Source: Gammaproteobacteria bacterium
Lineage (GTDB): Bacteria; Pseudomonadota; Gammaproteobacteria; Pseudomonadales; Pseudohongiellaceae
Direction: 5' to 3'
DNA length: 64,000 nt
NCBI GenBank assembly: GCA_041395725.1
Contig: JAWKZW010000001.1
Span: 1,302,001-1,366,000, forward strand
This document shows, one piece after another, positions 27,118 to 34,933 of this stretch. Below the pieces are notes generated by a model, which saw only the letters and a program-made list of their open reading frames with translations, did not search any database and was not told where the DNA came from. Numbering within the stretch: position 1 is the stretch's first letter; each line of letters begins with the position of its first letter. The translations under genes were made by a program, and so were the position numbers.

Positions 27118-28293
27118 CTAGCCACGACTCTCCAGCATAGCCACGGCTGGCAGTACGGCACCCTGGACATATTCCAGAAACGCGCCTCCGCCAGTGGAAA
27201 TATAGGAAATACGATCGGTAACCTGAAACTTGTCGATGGCGGCGATAGTTTCGCCGCCTCCGGCGATGGAAAAACCCGGGTTGGCTGCTACTGCTTCCGC
27301 TACCACCCGTGTCCCACCCGCAAACTGCTCGAATTCGAAAACCCCGACCGGGCCGTTCCAGATGATGGTCTTCACTTTCGCAATTCGGTCTGCGAGCATT
27401 GCCGCCGTCTCGGGCCCCACGTCCAGGATCATATCCTCTGCATCGATATCGGCTACCTTTTTCACCGTGGCCAGCGCCGCTTCGGAAAATTCTCTGGCGA
27501 CCACCACATCTACCGGAATAGGAATATCAGTTTTTGCCATCAGGGCCCGGGCCTGCTCCATCAATTCCGGTTCATAAAGGGATTTTCCAACCGTAAAACC
27601 GGCGGCGGCGAGAAAAGTATTGGCAATTCCACCGCCGACGATGAGCTGATCCACGATTTCAGCAAGACGTTCCAGAACCTGCAGTTTGGTGGACACTTTA
27701 GCCCCACCAACAATCGCCAGGACCGGATGCTCCGGATTCTTAAGCGACCTGTCCAGAGCGTCCAGCTCCCTGGCCAGCAACGGACCCGCACAGGCCTGGG
27801 GAGCAAACTTTGCCACCCCGTGGGTACTGGCCTGGGCACGGTGGGCGGTGCCGAATGCATCCATCACAAAAATATCACACAGTGCCGCATAGCCTTTAGC
27901 CAGGGTCTCGTCGTCGGCTTTCTCACCCTTGTTTACCCGCACATTTTCCAGCAATGTTACCGTGCCTGGTTTTGGAATCGCCGCACCGGGATTGTCGAGA
28001 TAGTTCTCGCACAGGTTGACCTGGCAGCCCAGCAACTGGGCAAGGTGGCTGGCCACCGGCAACAGGGACGACTCCCGTTGTTCTGCCAGCGGAACCCCTT
28101 CTTCGGGGCGTCCAAGATGGGACATGACGATGGGTTTTGCGCCCCGCTCCAACGCCAGCCTGATCGTCGGCAGTGCCGCTCTGATCCGCGTGTCGTTGGC
28201 CACCGAACCGTCTTTGACAGGGACATTCAGGTCCTCACGGATCAGCACCCGCTGTCCCGAGAGATCCAGGTCTTCCATTCGCAGAATAGTCAT
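27118..28293 (-). CDS. pgk: Phosphoglycerate kinase
   Basis: 391 residues. RVLIREDLNVPVKDG, VMSHLGRPEEG, TVTLLENVRVNKGEK, FVMDAFGTAHRAQASTHGV and IVGGAKVSTKLQVLE are family signatures; GGGETIAAID and STGGGAFLEY form the nucleotide side. The ATG at 28293, preceded by GAGGGAAG, matches the family N-terminus; an extension to 28374 is unsupported. A GTAAAG-type tandem repeat (mRNA sense) lies in the 195-bp leader after epd. Confidence 0.96.
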   Translation of the reverse strand: MTILRMEDLDLSGQRVLIREDLNVPVKDGSVANDTRIRAALPTIRLALERGAKPIVMSHLGRPEEGVPLAEQRESSLLPVASHLAQLLGCQVNLCENYLDNPGAAIPKPGTVTLLENVRVNKGEKADDETLAKGYAALCDIFVMDAFGTAHRAQASTHGVAKFAPQACAGPLLARELDALDRSLKNPEHPVLAIVGGAKVSTKLQVLERLAEIVDQLIVGGGIANTFLAAAGFTVGKSLYEPELMEQARALMAKTDIPIPVDVVVAREFSEAALATVKKVADIDAEDMILDVGPETAAMLADRIAKVKTIIWNGPVGVFEFEQFAGGTRVVAEAVAANPGFSIAGGGETIAAIDKFQVTDRISYISTGGGAFLEYVQGAVLPAVAMLESRG

Positions 28294-28414
28294 CTTGTTT
28301 TTACTTCCCTCGGTATTCCAATTGGTGATTTGCAACGCCCGTTGGCCTGATCGGATAGCCGCCATGCAGCGCATGGGGCCCCCGGTAAGCCTGGAGGCCG
28401 GAAGGCATTCTGCC

Positions 28415-28444
28415 CTTTACCTTTACCTTTACCTTTACCTTTGC
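28415..28444. repeat. Hexanucleotide tandem repeat in the epd-pgk gap
   Basis: Four CTTTAC units followed by one CTTTGC, with degenerate units continuing to about 28457. In the mRNA sense (minus strand) this gives repeated GGTAAAG, purine-rich and Shine-Dalgarno-like, about 120 bases before the pgk start. Slippage could vary the copy number. Confidence 0.85.
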
Positions 28445-28488
28445 CTTCTACCTTTGCCTGTCCCCGGCCCTGTTACCAGGCTCACTCC

Positions 28489-29526
28489 TTACCTTGCGTC
28501 GGCCTGCCGGGTTACGGATTCCGCGAGGTATTGTGCCACATCCAGCATGCGGTTCGCATAGGCCCACTCGTTGTCGAACCAGATCAGCAGCTTCACCAGC
28601 CTGCTGCCACTTACCCGGGTAAAACTGAGATCGACGATCGCCGACCGCGGATCATGATTGAAATCGCAGGATGCCAACGGTTCTTCGGTATAGCCGAGGA
28701 TATTGAGGGGCAGTTGCCCACTTTCCGCCCGGATCAGGTTGTTAACCGTCTCCACGGAGCAGGATTTTTCAACCACCAGGGTCAGGTCAATAGCGGAAAC
28801 ATTCACCGTCGGTACGCGCACCGCATAAGCCTCAAAGCGATTTTCCAGGCCCGGCAGAATCCGGCCAATACCCCGGGCGATTTCCGTCTCTACCGGGATG
28901 ATGGATTGCATGGCGCTGCGGGTTTTACGCAGATCATTGTGGTGGTAGGCATCGATCACCGGCTGATCATTCATGGCCGAGTGGATGGTAGTTATGACCC
29001 CATTGCCGATACCGAGCGCCTTATCGATGGCACGGATGACCGGGATGATCGCATTGGTCGTGCAGGAGGCGTTGGACAGCACGGTTTCCTGACCGGTCAG
29101 GGCCTGGTGATTGATACCATAAACCAGAGTGGCGTCCACATCCCGCTCCGCCGGCTGGGAAAAAAGTACCTTGCGCGCCCCGGCCTGCAGATGCAGATTG
29201 GCCGTCGGCCGGTCGCTGAAGGTTCCCGTGCATTCCATTACCAGGTCGACATCAAGCCGGGCCCAGGGCAGTTCACCCGGGTCAGGGTGATGAAATACCT
29301 GGACTGTATCGCCATCTATCTCCAGCGCCTGGTCCAGTTGGTTGACCCGGCCAAGAAAGCGTCCGTGGGTACTGTCATAGCGCAGCAGATGCGCCAGGGT
29401 GCCGATATCGGCCAGATCGTTTACGGCTACGATGCGCAGCTGCGGGTAGTCCGTGGATTCATAGAGGGCACGCAGAACGCACCGGCCGATCCTGCCGAGG
29501 CCATTGATTGCAATTCGATACGGCAT
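28489..29526 (-). CDS. epd: Erythrose-4-phosphate dehydrogenase
   Basis: 345 residues, GapA-like. AINGLGRIGRCVLRALYE is the NAD fold and LSNASCTTNAIIPVIRAID contains the catalytic Cys. NDLADIGTLAHLLRYDSTHGRF and HSAMNDQPVIDAYHHNDLRKTRSAMQSIIPVETEIARGIGR follow E. coli Epd rather than GapA. It oxidises erythrose-4-phosphate to 4-phosphoerythronate for pyridoxal phosphate synthesis. The tkt-epd-pgk-fba order supports the call; some organisms use this position for a true GAPDH. Confidence 0.88.
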   Translation of the reverse strand: MPYRIAINGLGRIGRCVLRALYESTDYPQLRIVAVNDLADIGTLAHLLRYDSTHGRFLGRVNQLDQALEIDGDTVQVFHHPDPGELPWARLDVDLVMECTGTFSDRPTANLHLQAGARKVLFSQPAERDVDATLVYGINHQALTGQETVLSNASCTTNAIIPVIRAIDKALGIGNGVITTIHSAMNDQPVIDAYHHNDLRKTRSAMQSIIPVETEIARGIGRILPGLENRFEAYAVRVPTVNVSAIDLTLVVEKSCSVETVNNLIRAESGQLPLNILGYTEEPLASCDFNHDPRSAIVDLSFTRVSGSRLVKLLIWFDNEWAYANRMLDVAQYLAESVTRQADAR

Positions 29527-29562
29527 GTAATTTCCCGGTCTGGCAGCCAGGCCTGAAGGCCC

Positions 29563-31560
29563 CTAAAGGGACCTTGCAACGCTGACCACATTGGCGACGG
29601 AAAAACCGAAATTTTCCATCAATTGCGGGCCCGGGGCCGACTCTCCGAAGGTGCGCATACCGACCACTGCCCCGTCCAGGCCTACCAGCTTGCGCCAGTA
29701 ATCCTCAATGCCGGCTTCCACAGCCACGCGCTTGCGCAACGCGGCTGGCAGAACTCTCTCCCGGTACGACGGGTCCTGGCTCTCAAAGACGTCCACTGAC
29801 GGCATCGACACCAGCCGGGCCTGCAGGCCATCGGCCTGCAGCGCCTCGGTAGCCAGACGGGCAATCTCCACTTCAGACCCCGTGGCAATAATAAGGAGTT
29901 CCGGATCGCCCTGACAGTCGAGCAGAATATAGCCCCCGCGGGCAATGTTCTGCAGCTGCTCCGGGCTGCGCTGCTGATGGAGAAGCCCCTGCCTGGAAAG
30001 CACCAGTGCAGTAGGCCCATCGGCACGAAGTACGGCCGCTTTCCACGCGACGGCGGTTTCGGCCACATCGCAGGGCCGCCACGTGGACAGGTTAGGGGTG
30101 AGTCTGAGATTCGCCAGTTGCTCTACCGGTTGGTGGGTAGGGCCGTCCTCACCCTGCCCGATGGAATCATGAGTGTAGACCAACACGCTGCGTTGCCGCA
30201 TCAGGCATGCCATGCGCACAGCATTGCGAGCATATTCCATAAAAATAAGGAAAGTAGCACAGTAGGGCAGAAAGCCACCGTGCAGTGCAATGCCGTTGTT
30301 GATGGCGGTCATGCCGAATTCCCGCACGCCGTAGTAAATGTAGTTGCCGTCAGCCTGCTGGGTGATTGGTGTACTGCCATCCCACTTTGCCCCGTTGGAA
30401 CCGGCCAGGTCAGCAGAACCCCCAATCAATTCCGGCAGCCAGCTGCCCAGCTGATCGAGACACTTTTTGGATGCCTCACGGGTAGCGAGTTTCTCGCCGC
30501 CTGCCTGGCAACTCTCGATGAAGGCGTCGATTCGGGCCTTGAAGTCACCCGGTAACTGACCTTTTACCCGGCGCACCAGTTCCAGCGCCAGATCCGGGCG
30601 CTCTTCTTCGTACTGCACCAGTTTCTCTTTCCAGTGCATTTCGGCCTGGTGGCCTTTCTCCCTGGAATCCCAGCTCTGCCGGATCGCGTCCGGGATCAGG
30701 AACGGTTCATACTCCCAGCCCAATGCCTGCCGCGCGGCGGCGATTTCGTCAGGCCCCAGGGGTGAACCGTGAGTTGCGGCAGTCCCCTGTTTATTCGGGG
30801 CGCCAAAGCCGATGATGGTTTTACAGCGAATCAGAGTCGGGCGCTCGCGCTCGGCCTGGGCGAGACGGATAGCATCGGCAATCTGCTGCGGGTCGTGACC
30901 GTTGATGGACAGCACATGCCAGTTATAGGCTTCGAAGCGCTTGGTCGTATCGTCGGTAAACCACTGATCAATTTCACCGTCGATGGAGATACCGTTGTCA
31001 TCGTAGAACACGATGAGTTTATTGAGTTTGTGGGTCCCCGCCAGTGAACAGACTTCGTGGGAGACACCTTCCATGAGGCAACCGTCGCCGGCAAACACGT
31101 AGGTGTAATGGTCAATAACCTGGTGCCCGTCGCGATTAAACTGGGCGGCCAGAGTCTTTTCCGCCATTGCCATTCCAACCCCGTTGGCAAGCCCCTGCCC
31201 CAGCGGACCGGTAGTGGTTTCCACCCCGGGCGTCATCCCGTATTCGGGATGACCAGGGGTGCGGGAATCCAGCTGTCTGAAGTTCTGCAGCTCTTCGATG
31301 GGCAGATCGTACCCACTCAGGTGGAGCAGGGAGTACATCAGCATGGAGCCGTGCCCGTTGGACAACACGAAGCGGTCACGATTGAACCAGTGGGGATTGG
31401 CGGGATTGTGGACCAGAAAATCGTTCCACAGAACTTCGGCGATATCCGCCATGCCCATTGGTGCTCCGGGGTGACCGGAGTTGGCTTTCTGCACGGCATC
31501 CATGCTCAGTGCACGAATAGCATCTGCACGCTGTTTGCGCGTGACATCTTGAGCTGACAT
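29563..31560 (-). CDS. tkt: Transketolase
   Basis: 665 residues, the usual length. DAVQKANSGHPGAPMGMADIAEVLW, YVFAGDGCLMEGVSHEV (thiamine diphosphate motif), HDSIGQGEDGPTHQPVEQL and SVLVYTHDS are signatures. It moves two-carbon units in the pentose phosphate pathway. ATG at 31560 with GGAGGAC upstream. First gene of the operon, 36 bp before epd. Upstream lies the long non-coding block. Confidence 0.97.
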   Translation of the reverse strand: MSAQDVTRKQRADAIRALSMDAVQKANSGHPGAPMGMADIAEVLWNDFLVHNPANPHWFNRDRFVLSNGHGSMLMYSLLHLSGYDLPIEELQNFRQLDSRTPGHPEYGMTPGVETTTGPLGQGLANGVGMAMAEKTLAAQFNRDGHQVIDHYTYVFAGDGCLMEGVSHEVCSLAGTHKLNKLIVFYDDNGISIDGEIDQWFTDDTTKRFEAYNWHVLSINGHDPQQIADAIRLAQAERERPTLIRCKTIIGFGAPNKQGTAATHGSPLGPDEIAAARQALGWEYEPFLIPDAIRQSWDSREKGHQAEMHWKEKLVQYEEERPDLALELVRRVKGQLPGDFKARIDAFIESCQAGGEKLATREASKKCLDQLGSWLPELIGGSADLAGSNGAKWDGSTPITQQADGNYIYYGVREFGMTAINNGIALHGGFLPYCATFLIFMEYARNAVRMACLMRQRSVLVYTHDSIGQGEDGPTHQPVEQLANLRLTPNLSTWRPCDVAETAVAWKAAVLRADGPTALVLSRQGLLHQQRSPEQLQNIARGGYILLDCQGDPELLIIATGSEVEIARLATEALQADGLQARLVSMPSVDVFESQDPSYRERVLPAALRKRVAVEAGIEDYWRKLVGLDGAVVGMRTFGESAPGPQLMENFGFSVANVVSVARSL

Positions 31561-31876
31561 TCTTTTTTTCGTCCTCCGAAGTGACCCCTCTCAATAACGG
31601 CGGCTATTTTCCCGCACCTTGCGCCAATATGCCACCGGCGCGACAGCTATTTTCCAACTGCTTCTCTTTGTAGAAGCGCAACGATGGAAATGGAACAAAT
31701 CGTCGGCGACTTTTCGTGATCAGGTCTTTTCTGGTTGTTGGTCTTCTGGTCGGTCTCCTTAGCAGGGTCTTTTTCGGTGTGCCGGGGTAGATGGTTTGGG
31801 AAGAGGTTGTTGAAATGGGTTCTCTTGGGGTGGATATGTGTCCCGGGGGATTACTATCGGTGGCTCCGAACGGCCT

Positions 31877-32015
31877 GGCCAGACAGGGCTGTCGTGCTGC
31901 TGCGGCCCGCGCCCCTCCGGGGTGCCTTCACTCTGAAAAATGCCCTGAGGGGCGGTCATTTTTCGCCGTTCAGCGCTGGTCCCTGATTGCAGCCGCACGA
32001 CAGCCCTGCCTGACC
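31877..32015 (-). repeat. Structured hairpin element A
   Basis: Arms 31877-31903 and 31989-32015 pair over 27 bp with three imperfect positions. Read on the minus strand it aligns with element B at 32328 along its whole length, including an inner GAAAAATG/CATTTTTC stem and a CCCC-GGA-GGGG hairpin. The outer stem differs from B at several positions on both arms, yet pairing is kept. No protein-like frame. Strand is given so that it matches B. Confidence 0.85.
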
Positions 32016-32161
32016 ATGCCTTACGCTGCAGTGAGGAGTGCAGTCAGGCGACTTCGAAAACAATGGCGGCGATTGGTGGGCGTCATCAGAGTTTCATCAG
32101 AGTTCTCTGATCTTGAAAACAGCAACAGCGATTGACGGGTACCATTGAAGTTTGAAATCAG

Positions 32162-32192
32162 GGAGCCTCTGACCAAGTGCCACAATGCGCTG
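32162..32192 (+). repeat. Solitary 31-bp TIR-like motif
   Basis: Matches the left end of the 252-bp element at 51089 with four substitutions (core GGAGCCTCTGA and CCACAATGC kept). It lies between hairpin elements A and B. No inverted partner was seen within the gap. Confidence 0.65.
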
Positions 32193-32327
32193 GGCTGAAG
32201 ACCCCATCGAGTGACCGAGGGAGGCAGATTGCGGACTTGTATGTTCTCGTCGTCTCCAGAGCGGGCGGCAGAATCCCGGACAGAACCCTTTCGAAGCCCG
32301 GCTACCTGAAATCACACGTGAATCGAA

Positions 32328-32474
32328 GGTCTCGCCGGCAGGGCAGTCCGCCGGCTGCGATCAAAGACCAGCGCTGAGTGCAGGAAAATGACCGCTTTCC
32401 AGGGCATTTTCCGGAGCGAAGGCACCCCGGAGGGGCGCGGTCTGCAGCCGGCGGACTGCCCTGCCGGCGAGACC
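32328..32474 (+). repeat. Structured hairpin element B
   Basis: Perfect 31-bp arms at 32328-32358 and 32444-32474 enclose an 85-base loop. Inside are GGAAAATG/CATTTTCC and CACCCC-GGA-GGGGCG stems, giving a three-stem junction if folded as RNA or single-stranded DNA. It is a divergent, oppositely oriented copy of element A. It ends 83 bp before the palindrome at 32557. Confidence 0.9.
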
Positions 32475-32556
32475 GCTCGAAGCCCCCTGCCTGACCCAGC
32501 GCCTCAACCTAAACCAAACCCAAAGAGAAAGAGAAAGAGGCTGCCCCTGAACACAA

Positions 32557-32602
32557 GCAAGGCAAATCTATATCAAAATATTTTGATATAGATTTGCCTT
32601 GC
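32557..32602. promoter_or_regulatory. 46-bp perfect palindrome, probable SahR operator
   Basis: Arms of 23 bp are perfectly symmetric about 32579/32580; the core reads ATATCAAAATATTTTGATAT. It is 57 bp before the TTG start of the ArsR-type regulator heading sahR-metK-ahcY-metF. AT-rich dyads are the normal targets of ArsR-family dimers, and SahR regulators of proteobacteria control these methionine-cycle genes. The core is taken as the operator; the GC-containing outer arms exceed what one dimer needs and could also form a transcript hairpin. Confidence 0.75.
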
Positions 32603-32658
32603 CAACCCAATGCTGGTACCTTTCGCGCTACTTTTGCTGACCAGACCAGGGCTGAATC

Positions 32659-33684
32659 TTGTCCGTAACCGCGTTAAAAGCTGCAGATCTGCCGGAATCC
32701 GGCAATCTCGACGAGCTGACCAGGCTTTGCAAGGCGCTGGCTGACGAACTGCGGCTGGAAATACTGCGCCTGCTGAAAACCGAGTCTTTCGGCGTGCTGG
32801 AAATCTGCCGGGTATTGGACATCCGTCAGTCGGCGCTCAGCCATCATCTGAAAATCCTTGCCAAAGCCGGACTGGTCTCCACCCGGCGCGAAGGCAATTC
32901 CATTTTCTATCGGCGCCCCCTGATTCTGGACGCCGACCCGTTCGGTGACTTCAAGAATTCTGCCTTTACCAACATCGACCGACTGCCCCTGCCCCCGGAG
33001 ACCCTGCAGCGGGTCGAGCTGATCCACCAGGAGCGCTCCCAGCAATCGCTGGACTTTTTCCGGCGCAACGCAGCCAAATTCCGGGAGAAGCAGGGGCTGA
33101 TTGCCGAGTACCAGCAATACGCCGGCAGTCTGGAAGATCTGATTCAGGGCATCAGGTTCACCAACCCACCGGTTGTTATGGAAGTTGGGCCCGGTGCCGG
33201 CGAACTGCTGCTGCAACTGGCGAATTTTTTCGATCGCGTCATCGCCCTGGATAACTCGGCGGAAATGCTTGACCAGGCTCGCGCCACCGTCAACGCCAAC
33301 CGTATCGGCAACGTCGAATTTATTCACGGCGATATCACCCAGGCACCGGATCAGGAGCTGGATTGCGACCTGATTGTGCTGAACATGGTGTTGCACCACA
33401 TTCCCGCCCCGGTCGAAGTATTCAGAGAAGCGCAGCGCCTTTTGAACCCGGGAGGCGTATTACTGCTGGTGGAACTGATCAGCCATGACCAGGACTGGGT
33501 GCGCGAATCCTGCGGTGATCTGTGGCTGGGCTTCGACACGCAGGATCTCACCAATTGGGCGATACAGGCAGGGCTGGCAGAGGGTCAAAGCCTCTATCTG
33601 GGTCTGCGCAACGGATTTCAAATTCAGGTGCGATTGTTTGTCAACGAGACCAACGAAGGTCCGACAGCAGGCGCCGACCACTGA
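32659..33684 (+). CDS. sahR: SahR-like ArsR regulator fused to a SAM-dependent methyltransferase domain
   Basis: 341 residues from a TTG start; no better start lies in frame. Residues about 15-85 are an ArsR winged helix (LCKALADELRLEILRLLKTESFGVLEICRVLDIRQSALSHHLKIL). A linker is followed by a class I methyltransferase fold: VMEVGPGAGELLLQLA (motif I), VIALDNSAEMLDQAR (motif II), LIVLNMVLHHIPAPVEVFREAQRLLNPGG. The second domain probably senses SAM/SAH. Known SahR proteins repress methionine-cycle genes until S-adenosylhomocysteine accumulates. It heads an array with metK, ahcY and metF, just behind a large palindrome. Catalysis by the methyltransferase domain is possible but not needed. Confidence 0.83.
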   Translation: MSVTALKAADLPESGNLDELTRLCKALADELRLEILRLLKTESFGVLEICRVLDIRQSALSHHLKILAKAGLVSTRREGNSIFYRRPLILDADPFGDFKNSAFTNIDRLPLPPETLQRVELIHQERSQQSLDFFRRNAAKFREKQGLIAEYQQYAGSLEDLIQGIRFTNPPVVMEVGPGAGELLLQLANFFDRVIALDNSAEMLDQARATVNANRIGNVEFIHGDITQAPDQELDCDLIVLNMVLHHIPAPVEVFREAQRLLNPGGVLLLVELISHDQDWVRESCGDLWLGFDTQDLTNWAIQAGLAEGQSLYLGLRNGFQIQVRLFVNETNEGPTAGADH

Positions 33685-33735
33685 TAAAAGCTGGGTTTAC
33701 CAGAATTTTACGAACGATAAGCGAAGGAAACACCT

Positions 33736-34896
33736 ATGATTGAATCTTCTCTTTTTACTTCTGAATCGGTCTCCGAAGGCCATCCTGACAAGATGGCTGA
33801 CCAGATTTCCGATGCCATCCTCGACGCCCTGCTGACAATCGATCCCCGCTCCCGGGTGGCCTGCGAAACCCTGATCAAAACCGGCATGGTTGTGCTTGCC
33901 GGTGAGGTTACCACCGACGCCAACATCGATTACGAAGCACTGGTTCGCAAAACAGTCAACGAGATTGGCTACAACAACACAGAAAGCGGCTTCGACGGCG
34001 GCACCTGTGCCGTCATCAATGCTCTCGGCAAGCAGTCGGCCGATATCGCGATGGGCGTCGATGAAACCGAAGACCACGAACAGGGGGCCGGGGACCAGGG
34101 TCTGATGTTCGGCTATGCATCCAACGAGACCGACGTCCTGATGCCGGCACCCATTACCTACTCCCATCGGCTGGTCAAACGCCAGGCGGAAGTACGCAAA
34201 AATGGCACCCTGCCCTGGCTGCAACCTGACGCCAAGAGCCAGATCACTTTCCGCTACGAGGACGGCAGACCGGTGGCGATCGATGCCGTGGTGCTTTCCA
34301 CACAGCATCGTGAAGAGATCAATATGAACGTTCTGCAGGAAGCCGTGATGGAGGAAATCATCAAACCCGTACTGCCCGCCGAATGGATCGATAAGAACAC
34401 CAAGTACTTCATCAATCCTACCGGTCGTTTTGTAATCGGGGGCCCCTATGGAGATTGTGGATTGACCGGTCGTAAAATCATCGTCGACACCTATGGTGGC
34501 ATGGCGCGACACGGTGGCGGGGCTTTCTCGGGTAAAGATCCTTCGAAAGTGGACCGTTCAGCGGCTTATGTGGCTCGCTACGTAGCCAAGAATATCGTTG
34601 CCGCCGGCATCGCGGACCGCTGCGAAATTCAGCTGTCCTACGCCATCGGGGTTGCGGAACCCACATCCATCAACGTGGAAACCTTCGGCACCGCCAGAAT
34701 TTCCGAGGCCCGCATCACCGAACTGGTGAGAGAACACTTCGAGCTGCGTCCGAAGGGGTTGATCCGGATGCTCGACCTGATCAAACCCATCTACCAGCAG
34801 ACTGCCGCCTACGGCCACTTCGGTCGGGAAGAAGAGAGTTTTTCCTGGGAAAAAACCGACAAGGCCGCCACATTGAAACATGCCGCAGGCGTTTAA
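33736..34896 (+). CDS. metK: S-adenosylmethionine synthetase
   Basis: 386 residues. SVSEGHPDKMADQISDAILD, GAGDQGLMFGYASNET, RFVIGGPYGDCGLTGRKI and GGGAFSGKDPSKVDRSAAY are MetK signatures. Makes SAM from ATP and methionine. It starts 51 bp after sahR and is followed by ahcY 37 bp later, in an apparent SAM-recycling operon. Confidence 0.97.
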   Translation: MIESSLFTSESVSEGHPDKMADQISDAILDALLTIDPRSRVACETLIKTGMVVLAGEVTTDANIDYEALVRKTVNEIGYNNTESGFDGGTCAVINALGKQSADIAMGVDETEDHEQGAGDQGLMFGYASNETDVLMPAPITYSHRLVKRQAEVRKNGTLPWLQPDAKSQITFRYEDGRPVAIDAVVLSTQHREEINMNVLQEAVMEEIIKPVLPAEWIDKNTKYFINPTGRFVIGGPYGDCGLTGRKIIVDTYGGMARHGGGAFSGKDPSKVDRSAAYVARYVAKNIVAAGIADRCEIQLSYAIGVAEPTSINVETFGTARISEARITELVREHFELRPKGLIRMLDLIKPIYQQTAAYGHFGREEESFSWEKTDKAATLKHAAGV

Positions 34897-34933
34897 CCTG
34901 ACAACCAGAACGAATTCACGGAGTAATTTACCA

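Noticed and set aside
27073..28350. 425-codon plus-strand frame
   Set aside because: Antisense to pgk; composition is that of a reverse-strand shadow with no family features.
28441..29556. 371-codon plus-strand frame
   Set aside because: Antisense to epd, which is unambiguous.
31735..32591. Several short frames in the 1.1-kb block before sahR
   Set aside because: They cross the hairpin arms and read as low-complexity shadows of the repeats.
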